A stretch of DNA of 64,000 nucleotides. Origin: Nectonema munidae. Taxonomy: Eukaryota; Nematomorpha; Nectonematoida; Nectonematidae. The notes beneath the pieces were generated by a model. That model was not told the DNA's origin, made no database searches, and saw nothing but the letters and a program-made list of their open reading frames with translations. The stretch's first letter is position 1. Every line of letters begins with the position of its first letter. The stretch lies in contig JAUIRK010000879.1 of the NCBI GenBank assembly GCA_030549495.1, positions 806,001 to 870,000 on the forward strand. The letters are read 5' to 3'. Position numbers and translations under genes: made by a program. This document shows, piece by piece, positions 34,901-46,201 of this stretch.

Positions 34901-37900
34901 ATTTATATATACGTGTACTGGATTAACGCTCGATTTCTCTTATTTCATTAATTTGTTGGATTTCAAAAACAATTTGTTGGAGATTTGTCTCCAACCTGTA
35001 TACTACGATGATTCATCTCCAAACTATATACTACAATGATTCATCTCCAACCCGTATATTACAATGATTCATCTCCAACCTGTATACTACAATGATTCAT
35101 CTCCAACCTGTATACTACGATGATTCATCTCCAACCTGTATACTACGATGATTCATCTCCAACCTGTATACTACGATGATTCATCTCCAAACTATATACT
35201 ACAATGATTCATCTCCAACCTGTATACTACAATGATTCATCTCCAACCTGTATTCTACGATGATTCATCTCCAACCTGTATTCTACGATGATTCATTTCC
35301 AAACTATATACTACCATGATTCATCTCCAACCTGTATTCTACGATGATTCATCTCCAAACTATATACTACAATGATTCATCTCCAACCCGTATATTACGA
35401 TGATTCATCTCCAACCTGTATACTACAATGATTCATCTCCAACCTGTATACTACAATGATTCATCTCCAACCTGTATTCTACGATGATTCATCTCCAAAC
35501 TATATACTACAATGATTCATCTCCAACCTGTATACTACAATGATTCATCTCCAACCTGTATACTACGATGATTCATCTCCAACCTGTATACTACGATGAT
35601 TCATCTCCAACCTGTATACTACGATGATTCATCTCCAAACTATATACTACAATGATTCATCTCCAACCTGTATTCTACGATGATTCATCTCCAAACTATA
35701 TACTACAATGATTCATCTCCAACCCGTATATTACGATGATTCATCTCCAACCTGTATACTACAATGATTCATCTCCAACCTGTATACTACAATGATTCAT
35801 CTCCAACCTGTATTCTACGATGATTCATCTCCAAACTATATACTACAATGATTCATCTCCAACCTGTATTCTACGATGATTCATCTCCAAACTATATACT
35901 ACAATGATTCATCTCCAACCCGTATATTACGATGATTCTTCTCCAACCTGTATTCTACGATGATTCATCTCCAAACTATATACTACAATGATTCATCTCC
36001 AACCTGTATTCTACGATGATTCATCTCCAAACTATATACTACAATGATTCATCTCCAACCCGTATATTACGATGATTCATCTCCAACCTGTATACTACAA
36101 TGATTCATCTCCAACCTGTATACTACAATGATTCATCTCCAACCTGTATTCTACGATGATTCATCTCCAAACTATATACTACCATGATTCATCTCCAACC
36201 TGTATTCTACGATGATTCATCTCCAAACTATATACTACAATGATTCATCTCCAACCCGTATATTACGATGATTCATCTCCAACCTGTATACTACAATGAT
36301 TCATCTCCAACCTGTATACTACAATGATTCATCTCCAACCTGTATTCTACGATGATTCATCTCCAAACTATATACTATAATGATTCATCTCCAACCTGTA
36401 TTCTACGATGATTCATCTCCAAACTATATACTACAATGATTCATCTCCAACCCGTATATTACGATGATTCTTAATAAATATATTAAGATTAATATATTTA
36501 TTAAGATAATAAATAATATATCTGTCAAATAATTAAAATAAAATTCTATAATCAAAGAATCAAAAAATATTCAACTTTCTGTTCAAATTTTGCTAGATGT
36601 AATATTTCATATACCTCATACGAATGTTACAAAAGTTATTACCTATATTTTTGCAATTTGCACGATATTAAATAATATATTTGTCAATCAAAGAATCGAA
36701 AAATATTCTTTAAAAAATCAAAAAATATTTATTCAGTTTTCAATTCAAAAGTCTAAGTTTTCAACCAAAGTTTAGCTATTCAAATTAATCACAGAGATTT
36801 TTGGTAAAAATTTAGTTCCATCAAAACACCAAACATTTTGCAAAAATGAAAATTTGGTTGTTTTTAAAAGTGAGAAAAATAGTTTTCAATCGATCAATGA
36901 ATATTGTCAGACTCGCGTTAAAATTTTTCTTCAACAAAGGTCACTTAATCTTTATCACTACGTTTGTTACATTTTGTAACATTTAAAAACTTTAATTTTT
37001 TCAAGTCAAGAAATTTTTTTTCAATAGTTATTTGGGAATGAATATTTTGATTATCTATGTAGTTTAAAAGCAAGAATACTCTATTTGCTTAATATTTGAG
37101 CGGAGATATTTTTTATAAGGTTCGATTGTTAAATTTTGTAAGTAACACTGTACATAATTAATTAAATCATTTTTTTTAAGAAAATTGTTGATTATTATAA
37201 TAAAAATATAATATCGAAACAAAAGTTTCAGTTGTTAAAAATGTACTTAATCTATTTATGACAGCTCAGAATTTTATTTGTAGACAGAAATAGTCAAATG
37301 CAATGATTTTCTTCTTCTCGTATACTATGATTTTTATGATTTATGTTAGTTTAATTAGTTTTTATATAATTTTGTGTTCTTAGACTTAAATAATTTTATA
37401 AAAAGTGATTAAACTACCATTTTTTGTATACTATGATTCCTTACAAAATGTAAAAAATACAAGCGTTACCAAATCGGCTATAAGGGTTAGCTACTTCAAC
37501 GTTGACTTTTGCTGCTTATAGAAACTTGAAAATATCAAATATCTCATTTTTTATGCTTCAATTATTTTGAAATTATTCTGAGAACAGACAGTTTCATTTT
37601 TAAATAGTGAAAATTGCTTTATTAGTTTATTTTGTCTCCTTTCTCTCTTATGTTAATTATGTAGCAAATTTTGAGTATAAGGTAAAGGTACCGTGGGTGT
37701 GTTTTCATTGACAAGGCACTGATGTACCGCTTATGTAAAACTATGAACAAATTGGTATCGATGAATCGAATCCAGAGGCTTCCGTGCTGAGTCCATCATC
37801 TCAACCAACCTGCCATGTGACTCATAGAGTATGCTGTATGGGATACGCCAAATTAGTTTTCAAAACACTTAAGTTATGCTGTAAATTTTTTTAGTTTTTG

Positions 37901-38491
37901 TTGAAGCTCTATAACTTTTTCTGATAGACTTTTTTTCCTTAAAAGTTATTATAAAAGGCAAATGATTGAAAAATGTTAAAAGTTATTTTACTTTTTGTAG
38001 CTTGCACCAATTTAGCTTTTAAACTATTTTTGAATGATGCTGAGAAAAATGAAGTAATGCAATCCTAATTTATTGTTTGATTTTTGTTTTCACAATTTTA
38101 TCTTTGTTTTATTTATACCCTTTTTTGAGAGTCTAACTAGCATACACTTATTCTTATACACTAAAAAGAATGAAAAATTCTAATACCAAGTTTTCTAAAT
38201 TTAGTTCTGCTTTAGGTAAAGGTAAAGGTACAGTGGGGTGTTTTCATCGAGAAGGCACAATTGCGCCACTTTTATCGAACTATGAAGAAAGTAGGCTCGA
38301 TGCGGGATCGAACCCAAGACCTTATCGAAATCCAGTATCTAACCAACCTTACTCACGCCCCCAATTTACATTTTTGATAGAAATTACCTCAGAAAAGTTA
38401 TGTAATCTGTATGTGTTTTTTTGTATTTATTTTTCTCAATAAAACATTTTTTCATTTTTTAGGAAGAAGAAATGGAACAAGTGAAAATTAA
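31976..38491 (+). CDS. Gene C: predicted short secreted peptide
   Basis: Predicted from three exons: 31976-32024, 34211-34255 and 38463-38491, with GT-AG introns, both phase 1. Exon 1 is a signal peptide (MNFQKRLFYLLLVLAI). Exon 2, a 45-nt phase 1-1 cassette, gives DHQEAPEPEPPVQSK, proline- and glutamate-rich. Exon 3 adds GRRNGTSEN and TAA; AATAAA follows 20 nt later. The joined precursor is about 41 residues. The K-G-R-R junction resembles a processing and C-terminal amidation site of peptide hormones or host-defence peptides. It has no cysteines. The family is not recognised. Same architecture as genes A and B. The 2.2-kb and 4.2-kb introns are filled with repeats and could hide further exons. 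Confidence 0.5.
32447..32522 (+). repeat. tRNA-like element in intron 1 of gene C
   Basis: Aligns over about 75 bp with the intron 1 element of gene A: shared CTCAAT, then AGCTTAACAGTTGA, a T-arm-like GGGGTTTGATCC and CAAGA. Diverged and not a working tRNA. Confidence 0.6.
33776..34099 (+). mobile_element. tRNA-derived SINE split by a LINE tail
   Basis: The SINE head (33776-33821, GGGGCGTGAGTAGGGTTGG) and body (34002-34099, B-box region GGGTTCGATTCC) match the uninterrupted SINE at 38214-38362 on the other strand. They are separated by 180 bp of LINE 3' end. A tcaag duplication at 33817-33821 and 34002-34006 marks the insertion. Confidence 0.75.
33822..34001 (-). mobile_element. LINE 3' tail inserted in a SINE
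   Basis: On the minus strand: hairpin GCGGCTTTAAGTAGCCTTTG (33971-33991), then about 150 nt, then a (TTC)n tail at the left border. No coding sequence. Confidence 0.75.
34988..36472 (+). repeat. 28-bp minisatellite, about 53 units, with higher-order repeats
   Basis: Unit: ATTCATCTCCAA followed by a 16-nt variable half such as CCTGTATACTACAATG. Four main unit types alternate (A CCTGTATACTACAATG, B CCTGTATTCTACGATG, C ACTATATACTACAATG, D CCCGTATATTACGATG). In the second half of the array the order A-A-B-C-B-C-D repeats as a 7-unit, 196-bp higher-order repeat. The left end abuts the palindrome GTTGGAGA-tttg-TCTCCAAC. It lies in intron 2 of gene C. All direct repeats with no spacers, so not a CRISPR array. 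Confidence 0.97.
36473..37680. other. Intron 2 of gene C, AT-rich part
   Basis: A TATATTAAG-rich inverted repeat follows the minisatellite, then the dispersed repeat at 36570-36712, then AT-rich sequence with nothing recognised. Confidence 0.45.
36570..36712 (+). repeat. Dispersed repeat, inverted relative of 31232-31388
   Basis: See the partner copy for the shared phrases. It lies about 100 bp past the minisatellite. Confidence 0.75.
37681..37825 (-). mobile_element. tRNA-derived SINE, diverged copy
   Basis: Same family and strand as 38214-38362: shared GGTAAAGGTAC start, GTGTTTTCAT, an AACTATGAA phrase and CAACCAACCT near the end. The B box is degraded. Confidence 0.65.
38214..38362 (-). 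mobile_element. tRNA-derived SINE
   Basis: On the minus strand it begins GGGGGCGTGAGTAAGGTTGG (A-box-like) and has GGGTTCGATCCCGC (a good B box) about 45 nt later, then a non-tRNA body ending in a GTACCTTTACCT-type repeat. The best-preserved SINE of three in gene C. Confidence 0.75.
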
Positions 38492-38510
38492 TGAATGATT
38501 TTTTTCATTC

Positions 38511-38516
38511 AATAAA
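38511..38516 (+). terminator. Poly(A) signal of gene C
   Basis: AATAAA 20 nt after the predicted gene C stop. Confidence 0.45.
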
Positions 38517-39037
38517 ATTTTCAATTTTTTTATTATTAATTGATATCTTTACAAATTTTCTACACATAATTTGGAGATGGTGCGCATCTATTTGAAGCTA
38601 TATATAAGTCCTCATTCATTGGTATCGATAAGTTTAATACGGAAAGGGCTTAAAGTTTACATTAACCCATTTAAGACCAAGCAAAGAAGAAGAAAAAATT
38701 TATTAAGCATCAAACTCTTAAACAAATCACATTAAAATATTTTAAATATGAACAAGATAAAATTATCAACACAAATATTATAAAACAATATTATAAAGCA
38801 TGCAGGGAAGTTCACAAGATCTATACAGACCGCTTAACATGATTCTCCCCGGAAAACAATATTTCTAAAATTACAAAATAGATATGATCATGAAATAATT
38901 ATTTTAGCATTTAAAATTAAATATAATATTTTAGGTATCAAATCAGTAATAATCTAAAGATATTAAGATATAAAGATATAAGATATTAAGGTATAAGATA
39001 TATATATATGATATATATATATTTAATCGTGCAAATA

Positions 39038-42000
39038 TTAAATATGAGAAATACGTTTACAAATATAACAATTATTAGAATTACATGACGAAGCATAATT
39101 GGAGTAGAAATGCTTTTTGACTGTAGATATAAAACTTTTAAAATTTAAAGTATTTTGCAGATGTAACAAATGAGTATTCCAAACACCGACACTTCTAAAC
39201 TTCAGAGAACTTTTTGACTTTGATTTTTTGTATGAAGGAATAACTAAGTTATTTGAATTTCGAAGATTATAAGATGTTGTTTCTTTAACTATAAGGAACC
39301 AATTGTCAAACACATTTGGTAGGGAACAGGTGAAGTAGCTGACCAGAAATTTAAAAACTTGAAGCTTGTAAATGTCAGGGAACATAAGGAGATTGTTTTC
39401 TTTGAAAAAGTTGAGGTATGGGACAGATACGGTAGATTAAATACTATCCTTATTGCCTTCTTTTGAAGTTTGACCAACACATCAAAATCCTCATATCCCC
39501 AATTCTGAACACTATAATACAAATGTGGAAGCAGTAAAGATTTATATATTTTTAGCTTTATATTGACAGGAAATAAATGCTGAGTATATTTCATTAACCC
39601 AATAATTGAGTTAAGTTTACTATTTGTGTGTAAAATATGTTGATGCCACTTCAGATCATCTTTCAGTATTAATCCAAGGTAGTTAAAATAAGACACGACT
39701 TCAATTCCATGATTTTCAATATCAACTTTATCTTTATTTGAATTTGAAAAAAGCATTGCTTTTGATTTCGTTCTGTTTATTAATAATCCATTGTTTCTAC
39801 ACCACTCAAAAACAGTACTTACTGATAAATCTATAAAATTTTTATAATTTCTAGAATTTTCCTTAATGGAGTCATTTAACTTTAGGATTAATGTTAAGTC
39901 ATCAGCGTAGAGAAGATGAAGAGCATTCAAATTTGAAAGATGAAGATCATTGACAAATATTGTAAAGAAAAGCGGACCAAGAAGAGAACCTTGAGGCACC
40001 CCAAAACAAACTTTACGCTCATCAGAAAAGGTCTGGTTTATACAAACTTTTTGTCTTCTATTAGTAAAGTACGATTCGAAAAATGAAAGTGATCGGGAAT
40101 CAAAGCCATAGCATTTCAGTTTGTGCAAGAGAAGAGAATGAGAAATCATATCGAAAGCACGAGAAAGGTCGAAGAAAAAAGATAAAAAAGTATCATTTTT
40201 ATCTAAGGAAGAGATAACAGAGTCTATAAAAAATGTATGCAAATACTGAGTTGAATGAAACTTTCTAAAACCAAATTGTTTGTCATAAAATAAATTGTTA
40301 TTAGAAAAAAAGGAATACACTCGTTTAAAAATAATTTTCTCAAAAACTTTTGAAACAACGCTCACCAAACTTATCGGTCTGTAGTTTAATATATTTAGCT
40401 TGTTATCTTTTTTGTATACTGGGACAACCTTATACAATTTTAGACAAGATGGAAAAACAGATTTAAAAATACACATATTAAAAAAGTTACAAAGAAAAAT
40501 ACATATATAATTTTTCGACAATTTAATATGATTTACCGACATGCCATATATGTCTTTAGAATCATTATTTCTCAGTTCATTTATCGCAAAAATAACATCA
40601 TTAACAGTAATTGAACTAAATCTAAAGACATGGTTAATTTTGGGCAGAGTTGCATTACATTTTGTGAGATCAAAAGTATTATCCAAATTAAGATCAATAA
40701 AATGATTATTAAAAGTAGTAGCAATGTCTAAATCGTTTACTATTACTCTATCATTTACTAAAATTGAACTTATACTATGTTTTTCTTTTTTAATAACAGA
40801 ATTTATAACTCTCCAAGTGTCTTTAGGCGAATGACATTTTTCAAAAATATTGTTATAATAATCATATTTTAATTTTCTAATCAATCTTTGAATTTCACTT
40901 CTCAAACAAATAAACTCTTGTCTTGAATCTTTATTAGCTTTTCGCCTTAACTTTCTATATAAAACGTCTCTTCTACGAAGAAGTTTAAGCAACTCCTTTG
41001 TGACCCACCCATTTGACCCTGTTCGATATTTATAACTTTTATTAATATGTTTAGTTGTCATAGACATGCTAACATCATAGGAGAACTTATCAATAAAATA
41101 ATCAGCAATTATTTCTGGGTTTTCAGAAATACTCATCAGAGACATCCAATTAAAATTTGATACTGTTTCAATAAACTTATTTAAATTAAAATATTGTTTG
41201 TATAAAACTTTATTATTGAAAAAACCAGCATTTAAAGATAATACAATTGGAAAGTGATCTGAAATGCATGTCTTGACTATAAAACTTTTATAATTTAAAG
41301 TAGAACTATCTACAAAAAAATTATCAAGTAAAGACTGAGAAGATGCAAAAGTCATTTTTGTGATAGCAGGAAAAAAAGAATGAGAAAAAAAGACTTCAAA
41401 AAATGATGACACGGAAGAAGAAACATTTAGGTCAAATAAATTATAATTAAAATCTCCTGCAAAAATTTTAATGATCTTTGGATAATGAAAATCCAAGTAT
41501 GATAAAAGTTTATCAAAATCTGTTGGCTTTTCGTAACAAGAATAAGGATGGCGATAAATATTTATGAGTAAAACTTTTTTGCCACTAGAAAAATGAATAA
41601 CAATTACAAGCACTTCAAATGAAAGATCTTCAATTGGTAAAGAAATAACTTCGTATACAAGCTTTCTATTTATGAAAAAACCTAAACCTCCATGTGTTGT
41701 GAACTTCGATTCCTGATTTAAAAAGATATAATCGTTTATTGAACATACCTGTATCAGTTTATCGGACAGCCAAGTTTCCTGCACACATACAATACAAACA
41801 AACTTAGATGAATTACAATTAATTTCGTTCAATAAAATCTCTAATTGTGAAATTTTATTTTTCAAAGAACAAATATTTAAACTTAAAATATTGAAGTTAT
41901 ATGGGAGTAAAAAATTTTCAATATCGGTTACAAGTTCTGATCGGCACTGACTATTTTCAGAACTATTTGAATTTAATGAAATGTTATCGTAAAAATCTAC

Positions 42001-42063
42001 TTCTAATGCATCATAAGAAGACTGTGAGTATAGCATAGAGTGTGATAGAGAACTAAATTTCAT
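39038..42063 (-). pseudogene. LINE ORF2 with one late frameshift
   Basis: The first 900 or so residues from the ATG at 42063 are open. Endonuclease blocks: NILSLNICSLKNK, VCVQETWLSD, IFAGDFNYN and SDHFPIVL. Reverse transcriptase blocks: NYRPISLVS, FFDLSRAFDMI, FGVPQGSLLGPLFF and LLYADDLTLIL. Near 39385-39400 the frame shifts; the correct C terminus continues in another frame to 39038 and ends CNSNNCYICKR, the same type of cysteine tail as the intact LINE. Catalytic residues are all present. The 11-nt overlap with ORF1 (ATGAAATTTAG) matches the reinitiation layout of the intact element. Confidence 0.9.
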
Positions 42064-43032
42064 TACTATTTATAATATTCTGTAGGTTATCATGTAAAAC
42101 TCTACTCACTTCATCCTGTTTTTGTTTAAGACTTATACACTTTTCACTAAAACATGTATGATTATAGTCTTTACACTGACTACATTTCTCAATATTAGTC
42201 GAACAATTGGAAGTAGTATGATCAAGGCTCTTACAAAATCTACATTTAGTTTTACCGACACCATTACATTCATGATCCCAATGGCCATAATTTTGACATG
42301 TATAGCATCTTTTTATTTTAGGTTTAAAGATTACTAATGGAAAACTATAATTCATAAAATAAATTCTGCCTTGACTATTGATACTTTTAACCGCATCTTT
42401 AGAAAATCTTAGAATATATTGAAACTTATTTTCAAATTTTTTATTTTAACTATGCTAATTATATCATCTGACTTTATTTTATTTTTATCAATCAAAAAAG
42501 ACCTAAATTCATTTTCAGTACAATCAAAATTAATTGAGTTTATAAAAAATCTTACTGGTTTAGAATTAAATTTTTCAAATTTAATACTATCTTTCGCTAG
42601 GCTTATTTCAGCTTTATTTTTGCTTTCTTTGTCAGAAAACTTAGTTATAATTTTACCTTTAATCTGTTTTGATTTTACAATTTGTGAATGTTTGAGTGTG
42701 TTGATGACATTTTGTTTTTTATCAGAATAAATTATTAAGCTATCGTTATCAGAAAAATCTAGTCCTTTTTTCAAGGTAGAGGAATAAGTGGGATGAGTAA
42801 TTTTGACCTCTGATGAAGTACCTGAAAGATTATCCTTATTTTTTAGATAATAGAGATTTGAAGTTATATTATCTAGCTTTTGATTCAATTCTGTAAATTT
42901 ATCATTACTATGGGTTTCAATTAAAAACATGAAAGCCTTGGCTAAACTATCTTTAGAAACCTCCCTACATAGTAGAGACTTAATTCCACCTAGTTTAGCT
43001 GAATTTATTACAGACTGAACATCTGGGTCCAT
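42053..43032 (-). pseudogene. LINE ORF1, zinc-knuckle protein with one frameshift
   Basis: Two frames: 43032-42409 (207 residues, charged, possible coiled coil, no PHD-like finger) and a second continuing to 42053, joined by a single-nucleotide shift in the A-run near 42430. The second part has an FQYILRFSKDAVKS-type RNA-binding stretch and the knuckles CYTCQNYGHWDHEC, CRFCKSLDHTTSNC and CSQCKDYNHTC. Family role: RNA binding. Confidence 0.88.
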
Positions 43033-43358
43033 TAATATACAAATACAAATATAAAAAACTTTTTATTTTGAACTCAAATTATAAATTTTTCAAAATATTA
43101 TAGGAAAATTTTTAAGTTGTAACTTGGATGGCACAAGATTAAAAAAAAAAAAAAAGCAGACGATATCTAAAAAAACGCAGACGATTTATATATAAATATA
43201 TTTAAAGTCTATATATTGAATTTATGAATTCTTTATTTATGAATATATATATATATATTCAAAATATATATATTATATATTCAAAGTCATTGAAAAAAGC
43301 AAACGAAGATGAAATTACTTATGTTCCAAAATAGGAAAATTGGTCGTAAATGGGTTAA

Positions 43359-45655
43359 GCTTAATTAAGAATGAAATAGAATAGACAAGAGAGGAGTAAG
43401 AATTCAGTAAAATTTGTTGTCTTTTTTGAAGGTTATTGTGCATGTTTTAGTCTATAATATAATAATTTCAAGCGAATCATATATATATATATATATATTT
43501 ATATATTTCACCGAACCGATTTTCTTTTTACTTTAAGCATTCAAAGTCAAATAACTTTTACAATAAAAAAGTTTTTTCCAAGCTATAAAATGTTCATCTA
43601 CCTCATTTCTGGAGCGCTATCACGTGGTCTTGGTTAAATGACCTGAGAACGAGTTCATTGACCCGCATCTGAACTCTAAATTTTCTCATTTTTTCAATTC
43701 CCGCGAGATGTTTCAAAAATTTTAAAAAAAATTTCAAGTGAGTTAAAGTACTTTTATAAATAAATGATTTTGTAAAAAAAAATTTCGAAAAAAAAAATTA
43801 CATTTTTTATAAAAAAGGTTTGAATTTTCAAAAAGTTGACATTTTTGATTCAAAAATTTTACATCAAAAATAAATTATTTTTTTCTAATATTTACATCAT
43901 CTTATTTAAAATTGCTTAAATTTTATTTTAGAATTTTAAAATTTTGAAAAATATTTATTTTTGATATATTTTTTTTGATTTTAACAATTTTTAAAAAAAC
44001 TTTGTGTCTTCAATTCAGTGATATTTTCAAATTTTTAACTTTTAAAGAAAATTTTATGCGAGAAATTTTTTAAAAAACATTTTAAACCATGCGCATCTTA
44101 AAGAGCATCCTTTTACCTACATTTTTGAATTATTTTTAGTTTTGATACAAATTCAAAATTTTTTTTTATCAGCCCTTGAACAATATGCACAATTTTGCTA
44201 TGTTTCACTATATTTTGGCGTGTAAAATAAAGAATGAAATATTTTTTTACATTTTTTTTGCATATTCATAAAATAAACCTATTATTTAATCATACTACGG
44301 TGAAAAAATTGGGAAATAATTTTTTTTATTTTTTTAAAAAATTGTAAGGGGTGACCTCTACAAAATTTTCGAAAAATTTCAAACTTATCCAATTTTCTAT
44401 TTTAATACCACATTTTAAAGGAAATTTTATACTGATCACGAAAATGTAAAAATATTTTAAATTAAAAAATTTTGAAATACTTTTTTTAGCCTTTGAACTT
44501 GAAAAAATGACAAAAATTCCAACTTTGACCTCAAAAAAAATTAAAAAATCAATCGATTCATTTCAAATAAATTACATATTCGGAATCAGCGTATCAAACT
44601 CTATCAGAATACGTTTTAAAATTTTTGAATTTTCCATTTTTTTAATTTTCGATTTTTCAGGCCCTTTCAAACGACCTCAAAATTATGACTTCACATATAT
44701 TCAACAAAAAAGCAAGTTTTATATATTTTTAGAAACCTCTTATCATTCTAAATAACAATATTAACTTTAATTTATCATAAATGTTTTAATTCAAAAAAAT
44801 TTCATATATATTTGTATATTTTGTATATACGTATATAATGTACTTAATTTAACCAATCAAAAAAACTCATTTTCATTAAAAAAAATTTTCATTCTCAATA
44901 TATCCAATTCAATTAATGGTTGATGGGTTTATTCATTCTCAAAAAAGATAATAAATTTGTATGTTACTATTTCAAATCTATATTTTTAATAAAACAAGAT
45001 TCTTTATTAAAGTTGTTTTTTTAATCTATAAATTTTGTTATTTAGATTTCTATAAATTGATACCTACTATTGATAATTTTTAAATAACTAAAGTTTATAG
45101 ATTTCTATTAAATCTGAATTATTTAGTTTATAAATTTTATTTTTCAATAATAGATTTCTTTAATTTAAATTATTTAGTTTATGAATTTTATTTTTCTAAA
45201 CTCTATTTAAAATTTTATTTTTTAAGTATTAAGAGTTTTCAATAGATTTAGTACGAATCAATGTTTATTTAAATAAATAGATCTTTCTTATTTTGATTAA
45301 GGTTTTTTAGATTTTATATAGATTACATATTATTTATTTATAATGTCTGCTTTAATTTATTTTTAATGATAATCTAATTTGCTAATTCTATAGATTAATC
45401 TATTTTTAATTTAAATAAATAGATCTTTCTACCTTTCATTAATGTTTTTCAGATTTTATATAGTAAAAAATAAATTATAATCATATACTTAATTTATATT
45501 GTCTCATTTAAATTATTTTTATGATATTCAAATGTGCTAATTCGTTATTTTAAAAAAATTAAGGCTTTTCTAGAATTTATATAGTAAATTATTATTATTA
45601 TAATATACTTTTTTAATATTCTTTCTTTTAATTTATTTTTAATGATAATCTAATT
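43359..45655. other. Extremely AT-rich, gene-poor stretch
   Basis: No gene recognised. From about 45000 to 45650 AT-rich phrases recur at roughly 150 bp (AATCTAATTTGCTAATTC, ATTTTATATAG and TTTAATTTATTTTTAATGAT), a diverged tandem repeat leading into the minisatellite. Confidence 0.5.
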
Positions 45656-46130
45656 CCACCCAATGATCTTTACGGGTGTACCAATGATCCTTACGAGTTC
45701 ATTGATAGTATCTATAATCCCGGTACCAATGATCTTTTGAGTATACCTAAAAAACCACGGTACCAATGATATTTAAGGGAACCTAGAATCACAGCGGTAC
45801 CAATGATCTTTCACAGGACCTAGAATCACGGGTGTACCAATATTCTTTCACAGGACCTAGCATCACGCGGTACCAATGATCTTTAACTGGACCTAAAATC
45901 ACGCGGTACCAATGATCTTTAACTGGACCTATGAATCACAGGACCTAGGATCACGCGGTACCGATGATCTTTCACAGGACCTAGGATCACGCGGTACCAA
46001 TGATCTTTCACAGGACTTAGGATCACGCGGTACCAATGATCTGTCACACGTCCTAGAATCACAGTAGCAATGATCTGTCACACGTCCTAGAATCACAGTA
46101 GCAATGATCTGTCACACGTGCTAGAATGTG
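45656..46130 (+). repeat. ~36-bp minisatellite, about 13 units
   Basis: Typical unit: GGTACCAATGATCTTTCACA followed by GGACCTAGGATCACGC. Early units are diverged and late units lose the GGTACC core. It leads directly into the Helitron-like 3' end. Confidence 0.9.
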
Positions 46131-46162
46131 GCGTCCTAGCTTTTTGAGATTTAGAATCCTAC

Positions 46163-46201
46163 GTCTCGAGCGAAGCGAGAGACAAACACAGGACCGTCTA
46201 G
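46163..46201 (+). mobile_element. Helitron-like 3' terminus
   Basis: A short hairpin GTCTCGAGCGAAGCGAGAGAC (split here as GTCTCGAGC, GAA, GCGAGAGAC) is followed 15 nt later by CTAG at 46198-46201 and then a T. Hairpin plus CTRR at the 3' end, next to T, is the Helitron signature, and a minisatellite just upstream is common in non-autonomous Helitrons. The 5' TC end was not located. Confidence 0.6.

Larger units (their letters stand above)
38686..43296 (-). mobile_element. Near-complete CR1/Jockey-group LINE
   Basis: About 4.6 kb: an AT-rich 5' region, ORF1 (43032-42053), ORF2 (42063-39038), a 3' UTR with the hairpin near 38811-38835 and a (TTC)n tail at 38686-38695. A 7-bp target duplication aagcaaa is proposed at 38679-38685 and 43297-43303. 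One frameshift in each ORF is visible, so it is recently inactivated. Related to, but distinct from, the intact LINE at 18639. Confidence 0.85.
38666..43354. mobile_element. piggyBac-type MITE split by a LINE
   Basis: Left: TTAA (38662-38665) then CCCATTTAAGACCAA. Right: TTGGTCGTAAATGGG then TTAA (43355-43358). The ends are inverted repeats with one mismatch in 15 bp. Taking out the LINE at 38686-43296 and one copy of the aagcaaa duplication leaves an element of only about 70 bp, too short to code for anything. Confidence 0.7.

Noticed and set aside
34988-36472. CRISPR-like regular 28-bp repeats
   Set aside because: Units are directly adjacent with no unique spacers, and the genome is animal; it is a minisatellite.
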